NCBI GenBank assembly: GCA_947625155.1
Contig: CANQNG010000004.1
Coordinates: 78,438 to 142,437, forward strand
From: an uncultured Clostridia bacterium
Lineage (GTDB): Bacteria; Bacillota; Clostridia; Oscillospirales; Ruminococcaceae
Direction of reading: 5' to 3'
Length of the DNA: 64,000 nucleotides
The position numbers were made by a program, and so were the translations under genes. Below, in pieces: positions 40,788 to 51,801 of the stretch; position 1 is the first letter of the stretch, and every line of letters begins with the position of its first letter. Below the pieces are notes generated by a model, which had not been told where the DNA came from, did no database searches, and saw nothing but the letters and a program-made list of their open reading frames with translations.

Positions 40788-42707
40788 GTGGAAGAAATGT
40801 ATGATGCGGAACAGATAGAGGTGCTGGAGGGGCTTGACCCTGTGCGGAAAGTGCCGGGTATGTATATCGGTTCGACCAGCGCAGAGGGTCTGCACCATCT
40901 GGTGTATGAGATCGTGGACAATGCCATCGATGAGGCGCTTGCCGGATACTGCACAAGGATCACGGTCGAGATCCTGCCGGACAATGTCATCCGTGTGACG
41001 GACAACGGACGTGGTATCCCGACAGGCATCCACCCGACAGAGGGCATCTCGGCGGCGACGGTCGTGTATACGGTGCTGCATGCCGGCGGTAAGTTCGGCG
41101 GGGGCGGCTATAAGGTCTCCGGCGGTCTGCACGGCGTGGGCGCTTCGGTCGTGAATGCGCTCTCCGAATGGCTGGAAATTACCGTGAAAAACGAGGGGCA
41201 TATCCACTTTCAACACTTTGACCGTGGAAAATACACGGAACCGCTGAAAGTCATCGGCGATACCACGGAGACCGGCACGATGGTCACATTCAAGGCTGAC
41301 CCAGAGATCTTTGAGACAACGGAATATGATTACGCCATCCTGCGCCGCAGGATGCGGGAACAGGCATTCCTGAATGCGGGTGTACACATCACCATTTCCG
41401 ATACCCGTGACCCGCAAGACCCAAAGGAAGATGTGCTGCACTACGAGGGCGGCATCCGGGAATTCATTGCGCACATCCACCGGAAAAAAGGCTATGGATC
41501 CGTCGGGGATGTGATCTATGTTTCCGGCATGGACGGGGATTCCTTTGCAGAGATCGCCATGCAGTACAATGACAGCTACAATGAGATGATCCTCTCTTTT
41601 GCTAATAATATCCACACCAAGGACGGCGGCAGCCATGAGACAGGGTTCAAGAATGCGCTGACGAAGGTCATCAACGAGTACGGAAAGCAGTTCAAATTCC
41701 TCAAGGAAAATGAAAAGCTGTCCGGTGATGATGTGCGTGAGGGGCTGACGGCGATCGTCTCTGTGAAGCTGACGGAGTGCGAATTTGAGGGACAGACCAA
41801 GGGACGGCTCGGCAATCCGCAGGTGCGCCCCTTTGTGGAAAAGCTCTTGCAGGAAAAGCTGATGAACTATTTAGAGGCAAATCCTGCTGTGGCACAGGAA
41901 ATTTTAGATAAATGCCTTGCTGCCCGCCGTGCCCGGGAAGCTGCCAAGAACGCAAGGGAAACTGCCCGCCGTAAGACTGCCATGGAGAGCGCTTCCCTGC
42001 CGGGCAAGCTGGCAGACTGTTCGGAGCATGGAGTGGAAAATACCGAGATCTACATTGTCGAGGGCGATTCCGCCGGCGGTTCTGCCAAGGGCGGCAGAGA
42101 CAGGCGCTACCAAGCCATTCTTCCGCTGTGGGGCAAAATGCTCAACGTGGAGAAGGCACGGCTCGACAAGGTATACGGCAATGATAAGCTGATGCCGGTC
42201 GTTACGGCTCTGGGGACGGGTATCGGTGAGGATTTCAATTTGGAAAAGCTCCGGTATGACAAGGTCATCATCATGGCGGATGCCGATGTGGACGGCTGTC
42301 ATATCCGGACACTGCTGCTGACGTTCTTCTTCCGGTATATGCGCCCGCTGATCGAAAACGGGAATATCTACATTGCCCAGCCGCCGCTGTACAAAGTGGC
42401 ACGGGGCAAGAAGGTCTACTACGCTTTCAGCGACCCGGAACGGGATAAGTATATCGCAGAACTTGCCGATGCGAACGGCAGTACTGCCAAGGTCGCTGTG
42501 CAGCGGTACAAAGGTCTGGGTGAAATGGATTCCGAACAGCTCTGGGAAACGACCATGAACCCGGAGACCCGCACGATCCTGCGTGTCCGGATGGAGGATG
42601 CGATCCGGGCAGATGAGATCATCACGATCCTCATGGGCGACAAGGTGCTGCCACGGAAGGATTATATCGAAAAATATGCCAGAACTGTGTCCAATCTGGA
42701 CATTTAA
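40788..42707 (+). CDS. gyrB: DNA gyrase subunit B
   Basis: A 639-residue GHKL ATPase/TOPRIM protein. It shows the ATP-binding [20 protein letters not shown] and [14 protein letters not shown], the TOPRIM motif [16 protein letters not shown] with [13 protein letters not shown], and [19 protein letters not shown] 40788 is chosen because GAGGAG is eight bases upstream; ATG 40797 is too far and GTG 40779 overlaps that site. Supercoils DNA together with GyrA. Confidence 0.95.
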   Translation: MEEMYDAEQIEVLEGLDPVRKVPGMYIGSTSAEGLHHLVYEIVDNAIDEALAGYCTRITVEILPDNVIRVTDNGRGIPTGIHPTEGISAATVVYTVLHAGGKFGGGGYKVSGGLHGVGASVVNALSEWLEITVKNEGHIHFQHFDRGKYTEPLKVIGDTTETGTMVTFKADPEIFETTEYDYAILRRRMREQAFLNAGVHITISDTRDPQDPKEDVLHYEGGIREFIAHIHRKKGYGSVGDVIYVSGMDGDSFAEIAMQYNDSYNEMILSFANNIHTKDGGSHETGFKNALTKVINEYGKQFKFLKENEKLSGDDVREGLTAIVSVKLTECEFEGQTKGRLGNPQVRPFVEKLLQEKLMNYLEANPAVAQEILDKCLAARRAREAAKNARETARRKTAMESASLPGKLADCSEHGVENTEIYIVEGDSAGGSAKGGRDRRYQAILPLWGKMLNVEKARLDKVYGNDKLMPVVTALGTGIGEDFNLEKLRYDKVIIMADADVDGCHIRTLLLTFFFRYMRPLIENGNIYIAQPPLYKVARGKKVYYAFSDPERDKYIAELADANGSTAKVAVQRYKGLGEMDSEQLWETTMNPETRTILRVRMEDAIRADEIITILMGDKVLPRKDYIEKYARTVSNLDI

Positions 42708-42718
42708 GGGAGCAGGAC

Positions 42719-43318
42719 ATGGAGCTGAAAACAGAGGGCATGCTGCTCGAAAAGCAGTACACGATCCCGTTTGAGCTGTTCCGGACGGCATTTACGGCGT
42801 TCCAGAAGCAGTTCGTCTATCCGAGAAACCGCATCGTGATCGCTGTGCTGCTGCTGGTCTGCTGCATTTACGGATATTTCTTCCTGTTCGGGGACGACGG
42901 GAAGAGTACGATATACGGCATGGTGATCTTGGTCTGTCTGGCACTGGCAGCATTCCAGTGGTACAAACCCCGGAAAATACGGCGCAATTTGCTCGAAGCC
43001 GTCCGGGAGATCGAACATGACGAGTACCGGCTGCGCATTTTTCCGGAATATCTGGAGATCGGCACGCTGCTGCCGGAGGAGGAGGAACACCCCTCGGACG
43101 AGCTGTTCAACGACGGACCGGAGGAGAACTTCTCCGGGACGAGGATCTATTACAACAAGGGACTGCACGTGACGGAATATGCCGATCTTCTGATGGTCTA
43201 TCAGCAGAAAACGATGTTCTATGTCGTCCCGAAAGCTGCTTTTACGGAAGAGGAGCTGGAAATACTGCGGGTACACTTCTCGCAGCAGCTTGGCAGTACC
43301 TATCAGTCGAAAGTATAA
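42719..43318 (+). CDS. YcxB-like membrane protein
   Basis: A 199-residue protein with two closely spaced transmembrane helices (about 42-58 and 66-80) and a C-terminal soluble domain. That domain (RLRIFPEYLEIGT, then YADLLMVYQQKTMFYVVPKAAFTEEE in pieces) resembles the YcxB-like family. Function is unknown. It lies 11 bases after gyrB and 33 before gyrA, so it is probably part of the gyrase transcript. GGGAGC precedes ATG 42719. Confidence 0.75.
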   Translation: MELKTEGMLLEKQYTIPFELFRTAFTAFQKQFVYPRNRIVIAVLLLVCCIYGYFFLFGDDGKSTIYGMVILVCLALAAFQWYKPRKIRRNLLEAVREIEHDEYRLRIFPEYLEIGTLLPEEEEHPSDELFNDGPEENFSGTRIYYNKGLHVTEYADLLMVYQQKTMFYVVPKAAFTEEELEILRVHFSQQLGSTYQSKV

Positions 43319-43351
43319 TTCCCCTTTCACAAGGGGTCCTGAGGTGAGAAT

Positions 43352-46015
43352 ATGAGTAACGAAACAGAAAACACACAGCCCACGCAGCCGCAGGAAAAGG
43401 TCATTCCGGTCGATGTGGCAGACGAGATGCATGATTCGTTTCTGGCGTATGCGATGTCTGTCATCATCTCCCGTGCGCTGCCGGATGTGCGTGACGGTCT
43501 GAAACCGGTACACCGGCGCATCATCTACACCATGCACGAAAACGGACTGACACCCGATCAGCCCTACCGGAAATGTGCGGATACGGTCGGTGCGGTGCTC
43601 GGTCGGTATCATCCGCATGGTGATGCTTCCGTGTATGATGCCCTTGTCCGGCTGGCACAGGATTTTTCGCTGCGCTATCCGCTGGTGGACGGGCACGGGA
43701 ACTTCGGTTCGGTGGACGGCGATCCGCCTGCTGCCTATCGTTATACGGAAGCCAAGATGTCCAAGCTGTCTCTCGAAATGGTCACGGACATCAACAAAAA
43801 TACTGTGGACTGGGACAGCAACTATGACGACCGTTTGAAAGAACCGTCCGTCCTGCCGTCCCGTTTCCCGAATCTGCTCGTCAACGGTTCGGTGGGTATT
43901 GCGGTCGGCATGGCGACCAATATCCCGACACACAATTTAGGCGAGGTCATTGACGGTCTGGATCTGCTCATTCGGGATCCGGACTGCTCACTGGATGATC
44001 TCATGGAGTGCATACAGGGTCCGGACTTCCCGACCGGCGGCATTGTCATGGGCAAAGCCGGCATCCGTGCGGCTTACGGCACGGGGCGGGGGAAGATCAT
44101 TGTTCGGGCAAAGACTTCCTTTGAGGAGATCAAGGGCAAGACGCACATCATCGTCCATGAGATCCCCTACATGGTCAACAAGGCAAGGCTCGTCGAGCAC
44201 ATTGCGGAACTGATCAAGGAAAAGCGCATCGAGGGTGCGACTTTTGTCCGGGATGAATCCGGCAGAGATGGCATGCGCATCGTGATCGGGGTGCGCAAGG
44301 ATGCCATTCCGGATGTGGTGCTGAACAAGCTGTTCTCCTACACGCAGTTACAGGATACCTGCGGGGTGAATATGCTCGTTCTTGCGGGCGGTGTGCCGAA
44401 AGTACTCACGCTCAAGCAGGTACTGGAACAGTATCTGGAATTTCAGGTGGATGTCATCACCCGCCGGGTGAGATTTGATCTGGACAAGGCGCTCAAGCGG
44501 GCGCATCTGCTGCAGGGCTTCATGCTGGCAGCGGACTATATTGACGAGGTCATCAGCATCATGCGCAGTTCTTCCAACATCCCGGAGGGTAAGGAACGGC
44601 TGAAGGAGCGCTTCAAGGATGTGGACATGAATGCTTTGCTGGAGCGTGCGGCGTATGACCTTTCGGGGCTGCATCTGCCGCATACGGTGGGGCTTTCCGA
44701 GGAACAGGCGGATGCGATCACGAAAATGACGATCGGTTCTCTGACTGGTCTGGAACGGCAGAAGATCACGGACGAGCTGTTCGGGCTGTGCGAGAAGATC
44801 TCGGATCTCGAGGATACTTTGGCAGACAAACAGAAGGTCTATCAGATCATTTCAGAAGAACTGGGGGAGATCAAGCGCAAATTTTCCGACAAGCGGCGCA
44901 CGGAGATCACTGCCGTCAGCGGGGAACTGGACATCGAGGAACTGATCGAGATCGAGGACTGCGTTGTCACCTACACCAATAACGGCTATATCAAGCGCAT
45001 GGCACTGGATGCTTACAAGACCCAGAAGCGGGGCGGCAGAGGTGTGCAGGGGATGAAGCAGCGAGAGGAAGATCTCGTTTCTGAAATGTTCATCTGCTCC
45101 ACGCATGACAATATCCTGTTCATCACGAACAAGGGCTATATGTATAAGCTCAAGTGCTACGAGATCCCGGACGGCTCAAAGGCTTCGAGGGGATCCCACT
45201 TTGCGAACCTGCTGCATTTGCAGGAGGGCGAACGCATCACAGCGATGCTGAAAACAAGGCATTTTGACAGCGAAGAATATGTCGTCATGGTCACGAAGCA
45301 GGGACAGATCAAGCGCACGCCGCTGCATGCGTACCGGAACATCCACAAGAAGGGTCTGATCGCGATCGGGCTGCATGAGGGCGATGAGATCGCCGGTGTG
45401 CGCATGACGGACGGCAATGCACAGCTCATCGTTGCCACGAAAAATGGCATGGCACTGCGCTTGGAAGAAGCCAGCATCCGTCCGCAGTCCCGTTCGGCGC
45501 ATGGTGTGCGGGCGATCAAGCTGCGGGAAGGCGATGAAGTCGTTTCCATGGCAAGAGTCCGTGCAGGGGCGGCTGTGCTGACCGTTACGACGAAGGGCTA
45601 CGGCAAGCGGTGCGCACTGGACGAATACCGTATCCAAGGGCGTGGCGGCTACGGGCTGCGCAATTACCATACGGACGAGGCAAGAGGTACGGTCTGCGGC
45701 ATCAAGGTCGTGGACGAGACGGACGACATTATCCTGATCTCGACAGAGGGCATTATTATTCGCATTTTGGCAAGCGACATCCGGATCATGGGAAGAGCTG
45801 CCAAGGGTGTGCGTGTGATGAAAGTTTCAGACGGCAATGCTGTGGTCGCCTTTACGAGGGCGGAACATGATGCCTCGAAGGAAACTGCCGAGGTCGAACA
45901 GCTTTCCGATGAGGAAGCCGCCGCACAGGAGACCGCCGCACCGGACGAAACAGAGGAAGATGAGGCAGCAGAAGAAACGGTATACGAGGAAGATACAGCG
46001 GAGGATGAAGCGTAA
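43352..46015 (+). CDS. gyrA: DNA gyrase subunit A
   Basis: An 887-residue topoisomerase subunit. The catalytic Tyr is in [10 protein letters not shown], the quinolone-resistance region reads [18 protein letters not shown], and a C-terminal beta-pinwheel carries the GyrA-box-like [11 protein letters not shown]. At the place of E. coli Ser83 there is Ala, a natural variant also found in mycobacteria. The last 50 residues form an acidic, Glu-rich tail. Its stop codon shares a base with the next start (TAATG). Confidence 0.95.
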   Translation: MSNETENTQPTQPQEKVIPVDVADEMHDSFLAYAMSVIISRALPDVRDGLKPVHRRIIYTMHENGLTPDQPYRKCADTVGAVLGRYHPHGDASVYDALVRLAQDFSLRYPLVDGHGNFGSVDGDPPAAYRYTEAKMSKLSLEMVTDINKNTVDWDSNYDDRLKEPSVLPSRFPNLLVNGSVGIAVGMATNIPTHNLGEVIDGLDLLIRDPDCSLDDLMECIQGPDFPTGGIVMGKAGIRAAYGTGRGKIIVRAKTSFEEIKGKTHIIVHEIPYMVNKARLVEHIAELIKEKRIEGATFVRDESGRDGMRIVIGVRKDAIPDVVLNKLFSYTQLQDTCGVNMLVLAGGVPKVLTLKQVLEQYLEFQVDVITRRVRFDLDKALKRAHLLQGFMLAADYIDEVISIMRSSSNIPEGKERLKERFKDVDMNALLERAAYDLSGLHLPHTVGLSEEQADAITKMTIGSLTGLERQKITDELFGLCEKISDLEDTLADKQKVYQIISEELGEIKRKFSDKRRTEITAVSGELDIEELIEIEDCVVTYTNNGYIKRMALDAYKTQKRGGRGVQGMKQREEDLVSEMFICSTHDNILFITNKGYMYKLKCYEIPDGSKASRGSHFANLLHLQEGERITAMLKTRHFDSEEYVVMVTKQGQIKRTPLHAYRNIHKKGLIAIGLHEGDEIAGVRMTDGNAQLIVATKNGMALRLEEASIRPQSRSAHGVRAIKLREGDEVVSMARVRAGAAVLTVTTKGYGKRCALDEYRIQGRGGYGLRNYHTDEARGTVCGIKVVDETDDIILISTEGIIIRILASDIRIMGRAAKGVRVMKVSDGNAVVAFTRAEHDASKETAEVEQLSDEEAAAQETAAPDETEEDEAAEETVYEEDTAEDEA

Positions 46016-46860
46016 TGTTCCGTTCCGGGGCACTGCTTGTCAGGCAGGAAAGGATCCCCTTGCGGGGGATCCGGTCTGCCTTTCGCATCGTGCATCTTTC
46101 GGACGTGCATTTCAGCAAAGCAACGTCTTTTGCACAGAATGAAGCCGTTATTTCAGCGATCGTACACCGTGTCAGGCAGTGCCGGCAGAAAGGGAAGATC
46201 GACCTGATTGCTGTGACGGGCGATCTGGTCTCCCGGCAGCCGGGGCTGTACGGCATTCCGGCTGCCTTAAAGCTTATGGCGCTGCTGCGGGGGATCGCAC
46301 CTGTGGTTTTCTCCCTCGGCAACCATGAAACAGACCTCCCTGCCGGACAGCGTGCGGAACTGCTGAACGGACTGCGGGACAGGGGCGTACTGGTGCTGGA
46401 CAATACCGGGGTCAATGTTTCAGGATCGACATTCCGGGGGCTGACACTGCCGGGGGATGTCTATAAGGGAAATTACGGCTACCGTGGTTTAAGACCTATT
46501 ACGGCAGGACTGGTGAAGCGGTGCATCGGGCAGGTGACACATCCTTGCGTGCTGTTGGCGCATACGCCTACCGGATTCCCGGCATATGCACGGTGGGGCG
46601 CAGATCTGGTGCTGTCCGGGCATATGCACGGCGGTATCGTGCGTGTGCCGGGGATCGGCGGCATTTTGTCGCCGGAACGAAAATTTTTTCCGGTCTACGA
46701 TGTGGGGCTTTATCAGGAACGAGGCAGTATCCTGTCTTTGACGGCAGGCATCGGGAAATTTCGTATCTGTGACCCCGCTGAGATCGTTGACCTGAAACTG
46801 ATCCCGGTGAGAAATTCGCAACAGCGCCGGAACTGTGCAAATGTAACGATCTCCACATAG
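46015..46860 (+). CDS. Metallophosphoesterase (YaeI/YkuE-like)
   Basis: A 281-residue calcineurin-like phosphoesterase. The metal-binding motifs are in order: VHLSDVHFS (DxH), AVTGDLVSR (GDxxx), LGNHE (GNHE), LLAHTP and SGHMHGG (GHxH). The layout agrees with the YkuE/YaeI group, often linked to cell-envelope lipid phosphates, but no signal peptide or clear membrane anchor is seen. It is translationally coupled to gyrA by a one-base overlap. Confidence 0.85.
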   Translation: MFRSGALLVRQERIPLRGIRSAFRIVHLSDVHFSKATSFAQNEAVISAIVHRVRQCRQKGKIDLIAVTGDLVSRQPGLYGIPAALKLMALLRGIAPVVFSLGNHETDLPAGQRAELLNGLRDRGVLVLDNTGVNVSGSTFRGLTLPGDVYKGNYGYRGLRPITAGLVKRCIGQVTHPCVLLAHTPTGFPAYARWGADLVLSGHMHGGIVRVPGIGGILSPERKFFPVYDVGLYQERGSILSLTAGIGKFRICDPAEIVDLKLIPVRNSQQRRNCANVTIST

Positions 46861-46906
46861 GTTTTTTGCCTGATCTGCTTAAATTCGTGAAAAAGAAAAA
46901 AAACAC

Positions 46907-46935
46907 TTGACAGACATGCCGGAATGCGTTATAAT
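46907..46935 (+). promoter_or_regulatory. Promoter of the rpmH-rnpA-yidC operon
   Basis: TTGACA (46907-46912), 17-base spacer, TATAAT (46930-46935), about 56 bases before rpmH. Confidence 0.85.
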
Positions 46936-46990
46936 AATAAAGTATGAGAGTGCCCGTGCTTTGACGGGACTGTGGAGAGGAGGAGAACAC

Positions 46991-47125
46991 ATGAAAAGAA
47001 CGTATCAGCCGAAGAAGATCCATAGAAAAAAGGAACATGGATTCCGGAAGAGAATGTCCGACAGAAACGGCAGAAAGGTTTTAGCTCGCAGGAGAGCAAA
47101 GGGCAGAAAGAGACTTTCCCATTGA
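46991..47125 (+). CDS. rpmH: 50S ribosomal protein L34
   Basis: A 44-residue, extremely basic protein with the invariant [20 protein letters not shown]-type start and [16 protein letters not shown] end. AGGAG precedes ATG 46991. It begins the conserved rpmH-rnpA-yidD-yidC-jag-mnmE-mnmG-rsmG series, here placed downstream of gyrA. Confidence 0.97.
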   Translation: MKRTYQPKKIHRKKEHGFRKRMSDRNGRKVLARRRAKGRKRLSH

Positions 47126-47131
47126 CGAGTC

Positions 47132-47167
47132 AGACCACAAATCATGATTTGTGGTCTTTTTGTTTTA
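47132..47167 (+). terminator. Terminator or attenuator between rpmH and rnpA
   Basis: A perfect 26-base palindrome (AGACCACAAATCA with TGATTTGTGGTCT) followed by TTTTTGTTTT. It would reduce transcription into rnpA relative to rpmH. Confidence 0.85.
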
Positions 47168-47188
47168 TCGCAGGGTGAGGTGAGCGTA

Positions 47189-47554
47189 TTGCTGTTGACA
47201 GATGCCATGACGGAAAATAAACTGTTTCAGCTCTGCTACCGGAAAGGGACTTGCATCCCGTCCCGGATGGTCGTCCTCTATGCCCGTCCGAATCAGCTTG
47301 CGGTGAACCGGCTTGGCATCACGACAGGAAAAAAGCTTGGCAATGCCGTTTGCCGGAGCAGGGCAAGAAGACTCATCCGGCAGGCATGGCGGGAAAATGA
47401 GCTGGATGCCCCTATCGGGCTGGACATTGTTATTGTGGCAAGGACACGCCTTTTGGAGGAAAATGCAGTCTCGCTGAGCCATTATCTGCGGAAATACGGC
47501 ATCCCGGCGCTGCATAGGGTCTATGCGGACAAGCCGATGCGTAGGAAAGGGTAA
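47189..47554 (+). CDS. rnpA: Ribonuclease P protein component
   Basis: A 121-residue basic protein. The RNP motif RLGITTGKKLGNAVCRSRARRLIRQAWR is characteristic, with conserved Arg and Lys that bind precursor tRNA. The start is uncertain: TTG 47189 follows GAGGTGA with good spacing, while GTG 47180 overlaps that site and the track start is within the terminator. It is the protein subunit that helps RNase P RNA cut tRNA 5' leaders. Confidence 0.9.
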   Translation: MLLTDAMTENKLFQLCYRKGTCIPSRMVVLYARPNQLAVNRLGITTGKKLGNAVCRSRARRLIRQAWRENELDAPIGLDIVIVARTRLLEENAVSLSHYLRKYGIPALHRVYADKPMRRKG

Positions 47555-47556
47555 GT

Positions 47557-47796
47557 ATGCGGTACGTGCTGATGCTGCTGATCCGGTTTTACCGGAAATG
47601 TATCTCGCCCCTTTTTCCGCCCTGCTGCCGATACTATCCGACCTGTTCGGCGTATGCTTTGCAGGCGGTGGAACGGTTCGGGGCTGTCAAGGGCAGTTGG
47701 CTTGCGCTGTGCAGGCTGCTGCGCTGCCACCCTTGGGCAAGGGGCGGTGTAGATGAAGTCCCCCCGAAGATCGACTACCGCCGGATCAGAAGATAG
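47557..47796 (+). CDS. yidD: Membrane protein insertion efficiency factor YidD
   Basis: A 79-residue protein with the YidD motifs LLIRFYRKCISPL, CRYYPTCSAYALQAVERFG and CHPWARGGVDEVP. It supports YidC-dependent membrane insertion and usually lies between rnpA and yidC, as here. ATG 47557 begins three bases after rnpA. Confidence 0.93.
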   Translation: MRYVLMLLIRFYRKCISPLFPPCCRYYPTCSAYALQAVERFGAVKGSWLALCRLLRCHPWARGGVDEVPPKIDYRRIRR

Positions 47797-47850
47797 ATGC
47801 AGAGATCCGGGGCTGTTGTATCATCTTGGAATAAGGAATGAGGTAACAAA

Positions 47851-49131
47851 TTGATCAATGCGCTGAGTAACCTGATCGGTATACCGCTTGGCTTTGTCAT
47901 GCGGCTGATCTACGATCTCGTTGGAAATTACGGTATCGCCATTATTTTGTTCACGCTGGTGACAAGACTGATCTTGCTGCCGGTCTCGTATAAGCAGCAG
48001 AAAAATGCTGCCCGTCAGCAGCTGCTCAACCCCAAGATCGCCAAGCTGCGGGAAAAATACGGAAAAGATCCGAACCGCTTTTCACTGGAACAGACAAAGC
48101 TGATGCAGGAGGAAAACATCAACCCGTATGCCTCGTGTCTGACATCGTTCATCCCGCTGCTGCTGCTGTGGGGCGTGCTTGCGGTCGTGTATCAGCCAAT
48201 GACTTTCATCCTACAGTATGACAAGCCTGTCATTGAGGAGGCAAAGGCGATCGTCATTTCTATCGATGAGGATAAGGCTGCCTTACAAAAGTCCCTACAG
48301 GGCAATCAAATGCGGCAGGAACTCATCCTCATGGACAGGATGGTGCGTGAGCAGGATGCCTTTGCGGAGGCTATTGAAAAGGGAACGGTCAAGACCTATG
48401 ACAACAACGGCGAGGAGACTGGAGAAAAGCTGACACTGACTGCGATCGATGGTCAGTTCATGGCGGATGTGGTGGAGTTCTCGGATACGTTCACGATCGG
48501 CAAGACGAACCTGAGCGAAACACCGAGTACGAATTTCAGCGAAAACTCGACGGTTTTCCTGTTCCTGATACCGATCCTCTCCGGTGTGGCACAGCTTCTG
48601 ATGACGATCTACATGCAGTACATGCAGAAGAAACGCAACCCCGATATGCCGAGCATGGGCTGCATGAATGCGATGCTGTTCGGTATGCCGCTGTTCTCGA
48701 TCTGGCTGGCATTTACCGTGCCTGCCGGTGTCGGTTTCTACTGGCTGTGTTCGTCGGTGATCGGCTTTGCGCAGTCGGCACTGCTGTATGCTTGGTTCAA
48801 TGAAAAGCGTGTGGAAAAGATCGGCGAGGCAGAACGGAAGAAAGCCCAGAAAGCCCGCCGCCGTCCCTCTATGATGCAGCGTATCATGGAACAGCAGGCG
48901 GAACTGTTACAGGAACAGGAGAGCAGCAAGGCAAGGCTGGGGGGCGGTCCGACCAATCGTGTCCGGTATTCGGACGATGATGGTGAGCGCAAGCTGAGCC
49001 GTTCGGAACTGGAAGAATATAATACTGCCGTCATCCGTGAGGCAAGACGGCGTATGGCTGAGAAGTACGGTGAGACCGTTGAGGAAACACCGCAGACTTC
49101 CCAGAATACAAAAAAGAAAAAGAAGAAGTGA
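47851..49131 (+). CDS. yidC: Membrane protein insertase YidC/OxaI
   Basis: A 426-residue insertase with a TTG start (47851) behind GAGG. The OxaI core is visible: NYGIAIILFTLVTRLILLPVSYKQQK, then a QEENINPYASCLTSFIPLLLLWG helix pair, and later helices ending in FYWLCSSVIGFAQS. There is no lipobox. An acidic extracytoplasmic insertion of about 110 residues (about 120-225) separates the second and third core helices, longer than in Bacillus SpoIIIJ. A basic C-terminal tail may touch the ribosome. Confidence 0.92.
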   Translation: MINALSNLIGIPLGFVMRLIYDLVGNYGIAIILFTLVTRLILLPVSYKQQKNAARQQLLNPKIAKLREKYGKDPNRFSLEQTKLMQEENINPYASCLTSFIPLLLLWGVLAVVYQPMTFILQYDKPVIEEAKAIVISIDEDKAALQKSLQGNQMRQELILMDRMVREQDAFAEAIEKGTVKTYDNNGEETGEKLTLTAIDGQFMADVVEFSDTFTIGKTNLSETPSTNFSENSTVFLFLIPILSGVAQLLMTIYMQYMQKKRNPDMPSMGCMNAMLFGMPLFSIWLAFTVPAGVGFYWLCSSVIGFAQSALLYAWFNEKRVEKIGEAERKKAQKARRRPSMMQRIMEQQAELLQEQESSKARLGGGPTNRVRYSDDDGERKLSRSELEEYNTAVIREARRRMAEKYGETVEETPQTSQNTKKKKKK

Positions 49132-49143
49132 GGAGGTCATGAA

Positions 49144-50331
49144 ATGACACAGAATTTTACTGCCAAGACTGTGGAAGAAGCGAAAGGACTTGCAGCACGT
49201 GCTTTTGGCGTGCCTGTGACGGATATTCGCTTTGAGGTCATCGAAGAGCCGAAGCGGGGACTGTTCGGCATCCTGAAAGGACAGGCGACCGTGCGGGCAA
49301 CGTATGTTTCCATTGATGTGCCCGACCGGGATAGACGTGTGCGGGAGAATATTCTTGTTCCGCCGCCGGTCGAGTATGATGAAGTTCCGGAGGAAGGATC
49401 GGCAGAGGAAGTCGCTCCCGTGGAAGAAGCTGCTCCGGTCGAGGAAGTAGCTGCTCCGGTCGAGGAAGTTGCTCCCGTGGAGGAAACTGCTCCGGTCGAG
49501 GAAGTAGCTGCTCCGGTAGAAGAAGTCGTTCCCGTGGAGGAAACTGCTCCGGTCGAGGAAGTTGCTCCCGTAGAAGAAGCTGCTCCGGCGGCAGAAGAAG
49601 CGCCGAAAGCAGAAAAGCATGATCCTGTTGCGGATGAGGATCTGATCTCCGGTGAACCCTCTGAGGAGGCACTGCAAAAGATCGAGCGTGCCAAGGCTTA
49701 CCTGACACAGGTACTCAAGGGCATGGGTGTAGAGCCGCAGATGACGGTCAATGCCGGCAGCGAAAGTGCGATCATTGACATTGCAGCAGAAAGCAACGGG
49801 ACGATCATCGGCAGACGGGGCGAAACGCTCGATGCCCTGCAATACTTGACTTACCTTGTTGCCAACAGAGGGGAAAAGGAGTATTACAGGATCATCCTGA
49901 ACAGTTCCAATTACCGGGAACGCCGCCGCAAGACCTTGCAGGAGCTGGCTGCCAAGGTGGCAAGGGGCGTGCTCCGCACAGGCAGATCGCAGGTGCTCGA
50001 GCCGATGAATCCGTATGAACGGCGCATCATCCATTCGGCGATCGCGGAAATGGATGGCGTCCTGTCCAAGAGCATCGGGGAAGAACCGTACCGGAAAGTC
50101 GTGATCGAGTGTGAGGACAAGCGCCGCAGACCCCGCAGAAATGACCGGAACGACCGGAATAACCGGGGCGACCGGAATAATCGTTACCGTGGCAGCTATC
50201 ATCGGGATGAACAAGTGCCGTCCGAACGGATCTCGATGGATTCCATGAAGACCAGCTTTGAAAAGGATTACAAACGTCCCAAGGCAGAGGACGAGATCAA
50301 TGCCGGACTGTACGGCAAGATCGAATTTTAA
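49144..50331 (+). CDS. jag: RNA-binding protein Jag/KhpB with long repetitive linker
   Basis: A 395-residue protein with Jag_N (TAKTVEEAKGLAARAFGV), a KH domain (IIGRRGETLDALQYL) and an R3H domain (NPYERRIIHSAIAEMDGV). Between Jag_N and KH lies a linker of about 70 residues made of degenerate APVEEV/APVEET repeats. After R3H comes an Arg/Asn-rich tail (RRNDRNDRNNRGDRNNRY) and a final acidic part. Both additions are longer than in Bacillus KhpB. The protein binds RNA and affects cell-wall and division control in Firmicutes. It lies 12 bases after yidC. Confidence 0.9.
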   Translation: MTQNFTAKTVEEAKGLAARAFGVPVTDIRFEVIEEPKRGLFGILKGQATVRATYVSIDVPDRDRRVRENILVPPPVEYDEVPEEGSAEEVAPVEEAAPVEEVAAPVEEVAPVEETAPVEEVAAPVEEVVPVEETAPVEEVAPVEEAAPAAEEAPKAEKHDPVADEDLISGEPSEEALQKIERAKAYLTQVLKGMGVEPQMTVNAGSESAIIDIAAESNGTIIGRRGETLDALQYLTYLVANRGEKEYYRIILNSSNYRERRRKTLQELAAKVARGVLRTGRSQVLEPMNPYERRIIHSAIAEMDGVLSKSIGEEPYRKVVIECEDKRRRPRRNDRNDRNNRGDRNNRYRGSYHRDEQVPSERISMDSMKTSFEKDYKRPKAEDEINAGLYGKIEF

Positions 50332-50386
50332 GGCGACATCGTGCAAAGCCGTCAGGCGGTCTTTGTGTGGTGATGATGCAAGCAGC

Positions 50387-50416
50387 AGGGGCTGGACGGA
50401 GATCCAGCCCCTTTTT
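50387..50416 (+). terminator. Terminator between jag and mnmE
   Basis: Stem AGGGGCTGGA/TCCAGCCCCT with loop CGGAGA and TTTT tail, only 23 bases before mnmE; partial read-through or another promoter must serve mnmE. Confidence 0.75.
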
Positions 50417-50438
50417 GCAGAAGCAGAAAGGGAACGAT

Positions 50439-51794
50439 ATGGATACGATCGCAGCAGTCGCAACACCGCACGGAACGGGCGGTCTTGCGGTGATACGGAT
50501 CTCCGGGGAACAGTCGATCGCACGGGCGCAGGAAGTGTTTCAGCCGATCCGGGGCGGTATGCCTGCGGAAATGGCAGGGTATACCTGTGCTTACGGGTAT
50601 CTGATGCGGGACGGAGAACGGCTGGACGATGTGGTGCTGACGGTGTTTCGTGCACCGCATAGCTATACAGGGGAAAACGTGGTGGAGATCGCCTGTCACG
50701 GCGGGCGTTATCTGACGGAAACGCTGCTGCGGGCGGTGCTGTGCGATGCCGTGCGGCTTGCTGAGCCGGGGGAATTCACGAAACGGGCTTTCCTGAACGG
50801 GAAACTTTCCCTCACACAGGCGGAAGCAGTCGCTGATCTGATCTCTGCATCCGGTGAAAATGCCGCAAAAGCTGCCCGCCGTTTACGGGAGGGGGCAACG
50901 TTTCGGCGGATCTCCGGCTTTTCGGAAACACTGCTGAACGTGCTGTCTGATCTGGCAGTCTGGGCGGATTACCCGGACGAGGACATCCCGGAGGTGGACG
51001 GGGGAGCGCTGGAACGGCGGCTTTCGGGACTGCTGGCGGATATGCAGGGGCTTCTGGATACCTACGGGTACGGGAAAATTCTCCGGGAGGGGCTGTATAC
51101 CGTCATTGCCGGGAAGCCGAATGTCGGGAAATCGACTCTGTTCAATGCGCTCTCCGGCTATGAGCGGAGCATCGTCACGTCATTGGCGGGGACAACACGG
51201 GATGTGGTCGAGGAACAGGTGCGGGTCGGGGGCTATACACTGCGGCTGTCGGATACTGCCGGCATGCGGGAAACGACAGAACAGGTCGAAAAACTTGGCG
51301 TGGAGCGCAGTCTTGCCTGTCTGAAAGAGGCGGATCTGATCCTTGCGGTATTCGACACGAGTCGTCCGATGGAGGAAGAGGATGTTTCACTTTTGAAACA
51401 ACTGCCCGTAGAACGTACAATTTGTGTCTGCAACAAGACTGACATTGCAAAAGTCTGGCAGCCGGAAATGGAGAAATTTTCGGATATTGTCGAAATATCG
51501 GCAAAAAACGAAATAAACATGCAGTCCCTGACCGATGCGGTCTGTCGGTTTGCGGCGAGGTCGGCAGTGCCGGCTGAAGATGGCATGATCGCGAATGAAC
51601 GGCAGAGGACAGCTTTACAGGAGGCAATGGATGCGGTACAGGAGGGTCTGACGGCATTGCAGGCGGGATATGCCTATGATGCGGTCACAGTGAGCTTGGA
51701 TGCGGCAGCGGATGCGCTCCTGCGTCTGACGGGCGAACGTGTGACGGACAAGGTCGTGGATACAGTTTTTTCCCGATTCTGCGTGGGAAAGTAG
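50439..51794 (+). CDS. mnmE: tRNA uridine-5-carboxymethylaminomethyl GTPase MnmE
   Basis: A 451-residue protein with an N-terminal folate-binding domain ([21 protein letters not shown]), a Ras-like GTPase with [17 protein letters not shown] and NKTD, and the C-terminal FCVGK motif with the catalytic Cys. With MnmG it modifies U34 of certain tRNAs. ATG 50439 follows AAAGGGA; the longer track start runs through the terminator. Confidence 0.95.
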   Translation: MDTIAAVATPHGTGGLAVIRISGEQSIARAQEVFQPIRGGMPAEMAGYTCAYGYLMRDGERLDDVVLTVFRAPHSYTGENVVEIACHGGRYLTETLLRAVLCDAVRLAEPGEFTKRAFLNGKLSLTQAEAVADLISASGENAAKAARRLREGATFRRISGFSETLLNVLSDLAVWADYPDEDIPEVDGGALERRLSGLLADMQGLLDTYGYGKILREGLYTVIAGKPNVGKSTLFNALSGYERSIVTSLAGTTRDVVEEQVRVGGYTLRLSDTAGMRETTEQVEKLGVERSLACLKEADLILAVFDTSRPMEEEDVSLLKQLPVERTICVCNKTDIAKVWQPEMEKFSDIVEISAKNEINMQSLTDAVCRFAARSAVPAEDGMIANERQRTALQEAMDAVQEGLTALQAGYAYDAVTVSLDAAADALLRLTGERVTDKVVDTVFSRFCVGK

Positions 51795-51801
51795 GTTTGC
51801 T

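Noticed and set aside
48907-50655. 582-residue minus-strand ORF opposite jag
   Set aside because: Its SSFL/DRS repeats are the antisense of the APVEEV linker; no start signal or domain is visible.
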